From Gossypium raimondii (taxonomy: Eukaryota; Streptophyta; Magnoliopsida; Malvales; Malvaceae), in NCBI RefSeq assembly GCF_025698545.1, contig NC_068571.1:48765733-48829732 (forward strand): DNA of 64,000 bases, given 5' to 3'. Positions 61,326 through 64,000 of the stretch are shown here, piece by piece. Each line of letters begins with the position of its first letter. Position 1 is the stretch's first letter. Position numbers and translations under genes: made by a program. The notes beneath the pieces are model-generated. The model was not told the DNA's origin. It did no database searches and saw only the letters and a program-made list of their open reading frames with translations.

Positions 61326-62290
61326 AATCGTAATTTAACTTTTCATAACAATATACAATTTAATTTCGAACCGAAAAATATTTCCTAATTTCAACTTGAA
61401 CTGAATAACTAACTCATCTCTAACTAAATTAAGTAATTAGGTGAGAGTGGAACTTAGAAATTTAAAATTGCTATAATCTCAACTTTATTATTGAACTAAG
61501 GTATCGGTTTAAATCAAAGAAAATTTGATAAATTACAATATAAGAACAAATATGGGCATTCCTAATTTAGACCATAAATTATATCCAACGTCATTAAATT
61601 ATTAGTAAGTTTACATTTTGGTGACTTCAGAAGGCAATGTACACATCTTCATTTACCAACTCTTTCTTTGCTCAGTTGTTTCCAAATTTGTTCTTTTCTC
61701 TTCAAACTCGGTTCAATGCGTATAAAATTCCTTGAAAAACTTATTAAAAAAAGAATCTAAAAAATAATAAAGTAGCTTAAAATACTAAAAAGACTCATGT
61801 TAGAAGTAGTTGTAAAATCAATTAAAAGACTCAATACTTAGAAACAATGCAAATATATATGAGTGAATAAAGGTCTAAAATACGAGGATTTTAAAATTTC
61901 GAATTTTATACCAAACATATTTTGAGTGAAAAGAAAAAATACAATAATTTTAAGACTACTTGCAAACAAAAATTAGCTTTAAAATTTCTTTTCTAAGCAA
62001 TCAATTACACTTACCCAAAAAATCAGTGAAGCCTAGTGTTTTGTTTTAAACCAATTTATTTTTCTCAAAATTCCTCAAGCTGAATTTTTATTCTAACAAA
62101 ATGTTGACATTCATGTCTATACTATATATCAAGATTCTCATCCATAATTAAATTTTAATTTAATTTTAAAATTAGTAAAAATACTTATTTTAATAAAACA
62201 ATAAATATATTATTTTAAAATCTTATACTTTATTATTTATTATATATTGAAGAGTTAATTTGCGAAAGGGAATGAACTAAAAAAGATTGA
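61326..62290. other. Intergenic DNA, no gene seen
   Basis: AT-rich and non-coding. Nothing can be supported except that the last part grades into the duplicated 3' flank of the second zinc-finger copy. Confidence 0.4.
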
Positions 62291-62399
62291 AAAGAAAATG
62301 GCACTGTTTCAATGTAAAATGAAGAACCAAAAAGAAGCACTATTTTGTACATACACAAAAACAAAACAAACAAAAAAAACCTTCATTAACCATTCATAG

Positions 62400-62551
62400 G
62401 ATTCTGAACTAAGCTAGAAAATTAAGATAGAATGATTGAACAGTAGACGACGACGTAATGGAAGTCGAGCAATCGGTGGTAAGTAATCGAAATGAATTTT
62501 CTTATCGCCACCAAGTGCTTGACCACATTGAAACACCCACAAAACGGGCAT
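62400..62551 (-). pseudogene. Decayed third finger and C-terminus of the paralogue
   Basis: This stretch aligns with the finger 3 to C-terminal part of the first gene but lies behind the premature stop. FECPFCG is readable in a shifted frame, then QALGGDKKIHF in the restored frame. The sequence that encodes DLNLPP in the first gene is missing. Confidence 0.7.
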
Positions 62552-63169
62552 TCAAAGATAGGTTCTTTGTTGATGAATCTTATGATCAGTAGCATCACCG
62601 CCATTTTCATCATCATCTTCTTCTTCTTGGGAAATCTTCTTGCTTTTCAGTTTGTGACTAGCTCTATGCCCACCCAAAGCCTGGTGAGATCTGAAAGTTC
62701 TATTGCATGTCCCACACTTGTAGCGCTTTGGGTGAACCTTGGCTGCACCAAAGAACTCATCATCTTCTTCATCCTTCTCATTATCAGAACCCACACCAGC
62801 ATCAGATATTTCATAACCTTGGGTTAGTTTTGGATTATTACTCCGTTGATCCCTTGAAAGCATTAAAAGACACAGGGCAGCATCTTCAACAGAGAGAGGT
62901 GAACTCACCGAGTCAGATGGTGAGCCGGTCATCGCCATGTTGGAGGAGAACTTGCGAAGAGTTTTAGATCTTTTCCCGGTTGGGTACTTAGCAGACTCGG
63001 TGGACTCAGTAGAAAGTTCATGTTTGGTGGAAGCAAGAGGTGGGTTGGAAGAAGAAGTAGAAGATGGTGAGGAGAATCTACCAAAGTGAGATTTCATGTG
63101 AGCACCCAAGGCTTTGCCGTTGGAGAATCTTCGGAGACAGATCGTACATAGTCTGGAATTTTGATCCAT
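62552..63169 (-). CDS. Truncated two-finger paralogue of the C2H2 protein
   Basis: This copy encodes 205 residues that align throughout with the gene at 58456-59301. Finger 1 (C8, C11, H24, H28) and finger 2 (C152, C155, H168, H172) are intact, as are the nuclear localisation-like GKRSKTLRK and the LLMLSR block. After HQQR a 4-bp insertion shifts the frame and leads to a TGA stop five codons later. A 4-bp deletion follows soon after and would restore the frame. The remaining finger 3 sequence also has Asp in place of its first zinc-binding His (QALGGD), and the EAR motif region is deleted. It may make a short two-finger protein without a repressor motif, or be a young pseudogene. An in-frame upstream ATG exists at 63202. 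Confidence 0.75.
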   Translation of the reverse strand: MDQNSRLCTICLRRFSNGKALGAHMKSHFGRFSSPSSTSSSNPPLASTKHELSTESTESAKYPTGKRSKTLRKFSSNMAMTGSPSDSVSSPLSVEDAALCLLMLSRDQRSNNPKLTQGYEISDAGVGSDNEKDEEDDEFFGAAKVHPKRYKCGTCNRTFRSHQALGGHRASHKLKSKKISQEEEDDDENGGDATDHKIHQQRTYL

Positions 63170-63326
63170 GGCCGTAAGCGAGATGAAACAACACGAGAAC
63201 AAAGGAGTGTGGGTTAAAAAGAAGAAGGGAGATTAGTATTGTTATTTATTATATAATTGTTAAGCCTTTCTTTGCCGAATCTGAACATAAGCACATAAGG
63301 TCCGGAGCAACTCTCACCTTGTCTAA
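63170..63326 (-). promoter_or_regulatory. Promoter region of the second zinc-finger copy
   Basis: It is clearly related to the promoter at 59302-59445 of the first copy, with matching words such as ACAAAGGAGTGTGGGTTAAA, TTGTTAAGCCTTTCTTTGCC and ACTCTCACCTTG, and a TATA-like ATATAA near 63250-63256. The duplication thus included regulatory sequence. The upstream part is separated by the MITE at 63327. Confidence 0.6.
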
Positions 63327-63481
63327 GGTTGGGTTTAGATGGGCGATTGGCTGCGGTGCGGTACAGTGCGTTTAGTTTACTTTTTGTCTCACGCTACAGT
63401 ATTGCTACAGTATTTAATCTCACCGCCACCACTGTTTTTACACTAACCGCAGGTAAACTCACCGCCCAACCAAACCCACCC
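63327..63481. mobile_element. PIF/Harbinger-like MITE, 155 bp, in the promoter of the second zinc-finger copy
   Basis: The ends GGTTGGGTTTAGATGGGCG and (complement) GGGTGGGTTTGGTTGGGCG are inverted repeats. TAA direct repeats flank it (63324-63326 and 63482-63484), a 3-bp duplication like that of Tourist/PIF-Harbinger elements. The homologous promoter of the first copy, around 59442-59450, has a single uninterrupted TAA site. Confidence 0.85.
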
Positions 63482-63576
63482 TAATCTATTAATTTTTTAA
63501 TTTATCTCTATTTTAAATTTATTTATATACATTAGTATTATTTAATCACATGCATAGTAAACTAAAAGTTTAATTA

Positions 63577-63727
63577 GGCTTCGTTTAGTATTACTTCTCA
63601 AAAAAATTTTCGAGAAAAAAAATACTTTTGGGGAGAAGCTAAACAGCAACTTGTTTAAAAATGTTTTCCTCTCAAAAGTGTTTTTTTGTCTGAAAAGTGC
63701 TTCTTAAAAGTAATACTAAACACACCC
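63577..63727. mobile_element. Tourist-like MITE, 151 bp
   Basis: The left end GGCTTCGTTTAGTATTACTT and the complement of the right end, GGGTGTGTTTAGTATTACTT, are inverted repeats. The TTA trinucleotide is duplicated at 63574-63576 and 63728-63730. It is non-coding, and typical of PIF/Harbinger-type MITEs. Confidence 0.8.
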
Positions 63728-63730
63728 TTA

Positions 63731-64000
63731 GTTGACATGATTGGTTAGACCATCTTGATCAATAATGATGTGACAAAAAGAGAATTTACATTGAATTTAT
63801 TAAAGAACCTGAAAGATTCTTCATTTATCAAGTGTTGTTTGTTCTCAAAGAAGATTTATTCAATCTCACTAGCAAAAGTTAAGATTGGATCTCTTACATT
63901 TTTTTAAAGAAATATGTGCCCATTTATCCAACAAGTGGATATTTTGATATAATTCGGTAGATGCATCTACAAGTTAATCACATGTGAGTTATCAACTCGC
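63731..64000. other. Right edge, no gene seen
   Basis: The sequence to the window end is non-coding as far as visible. A gene starting beyond the edge cannot be excluded. Confidence 0.4.

Overview
The window looks like nuclear DNA of a eudicot plant. Genes are spliced with GT-AG introns, spaces between genes are long and AT-rich, and most of that space is transposon debris: solo LTRs, a Ty1/copia element, MITEs, tRNA-like SINEs and LINE fragments. The repeat style and protein sequences make me suspect Malvaceae (cotton-like), but this is recollection, not something the sequence proves.

Six protein-coding loci can be supported. RPC4, an RNA polymerase III subunit, has nine exons at 15979-19443 (+). 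RPL15/eL15, a cytosolic ribosomal protein, has four exons at 20998-22823 (+). A TDR/PXY-type LRR receptor kinase with two exons lies at 44469-48281 (+). A QWRF-motif microtubule protein, QWRF7-like, has four exons at 50282-52423 (-). A three-finger C2H2 EAR-repressor-like protein lies at 58456-59301 (-), and its tandem but truncated paralogue at 62552-63169 (-). I assembled the exon models by hand; the splice phases close for all four spliced genes.

Layout. 0-15 kb is gene-free: a long-TIR foldback element (402-2437), a MITE, two TG...CA solo-LTR-like insertions with perfect 5-bp target duplications (7296-9835 and 9966-12691), and a LINE remnant. 15.8-23 kb holds the housekeeping pair RPC4 and eL15. 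23-44 kb is repeat-dominated: a third solo LTR (25255-29820) containing a nested foldback element (26467-28218), a local duplication that preserves the empty target site of that LTR, a structurally complete but coding-dead copia element (35040-39891), two MITE-like palindromes and a LINE RNase H remnant. 44-53 kb carries TDR/PXY and QWRF7. 53-56 kb is a composite of copia debris, a plastid atpA fragment and a hAT-type MITE. 56-64 kb holds the zinc-finger tandem pair and several MITEs.

There is no operon-like organisation. TDR/PXY (vascular stem-cell receptor), the QWRF protein and the zinc-finger repressors act in development; RPC4 and eL15 serve transcription and translation. I found no previously undescribed molecular system. 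The most informative signals are evolutionary: an LTR insertion and a MITE insertion that are each documented by an empty paralogous site inside the same window, a zinc-finger duplicate that lost its third finger and repressor motif, and a plastid-derived fragment embedded in retrotransposon debris.
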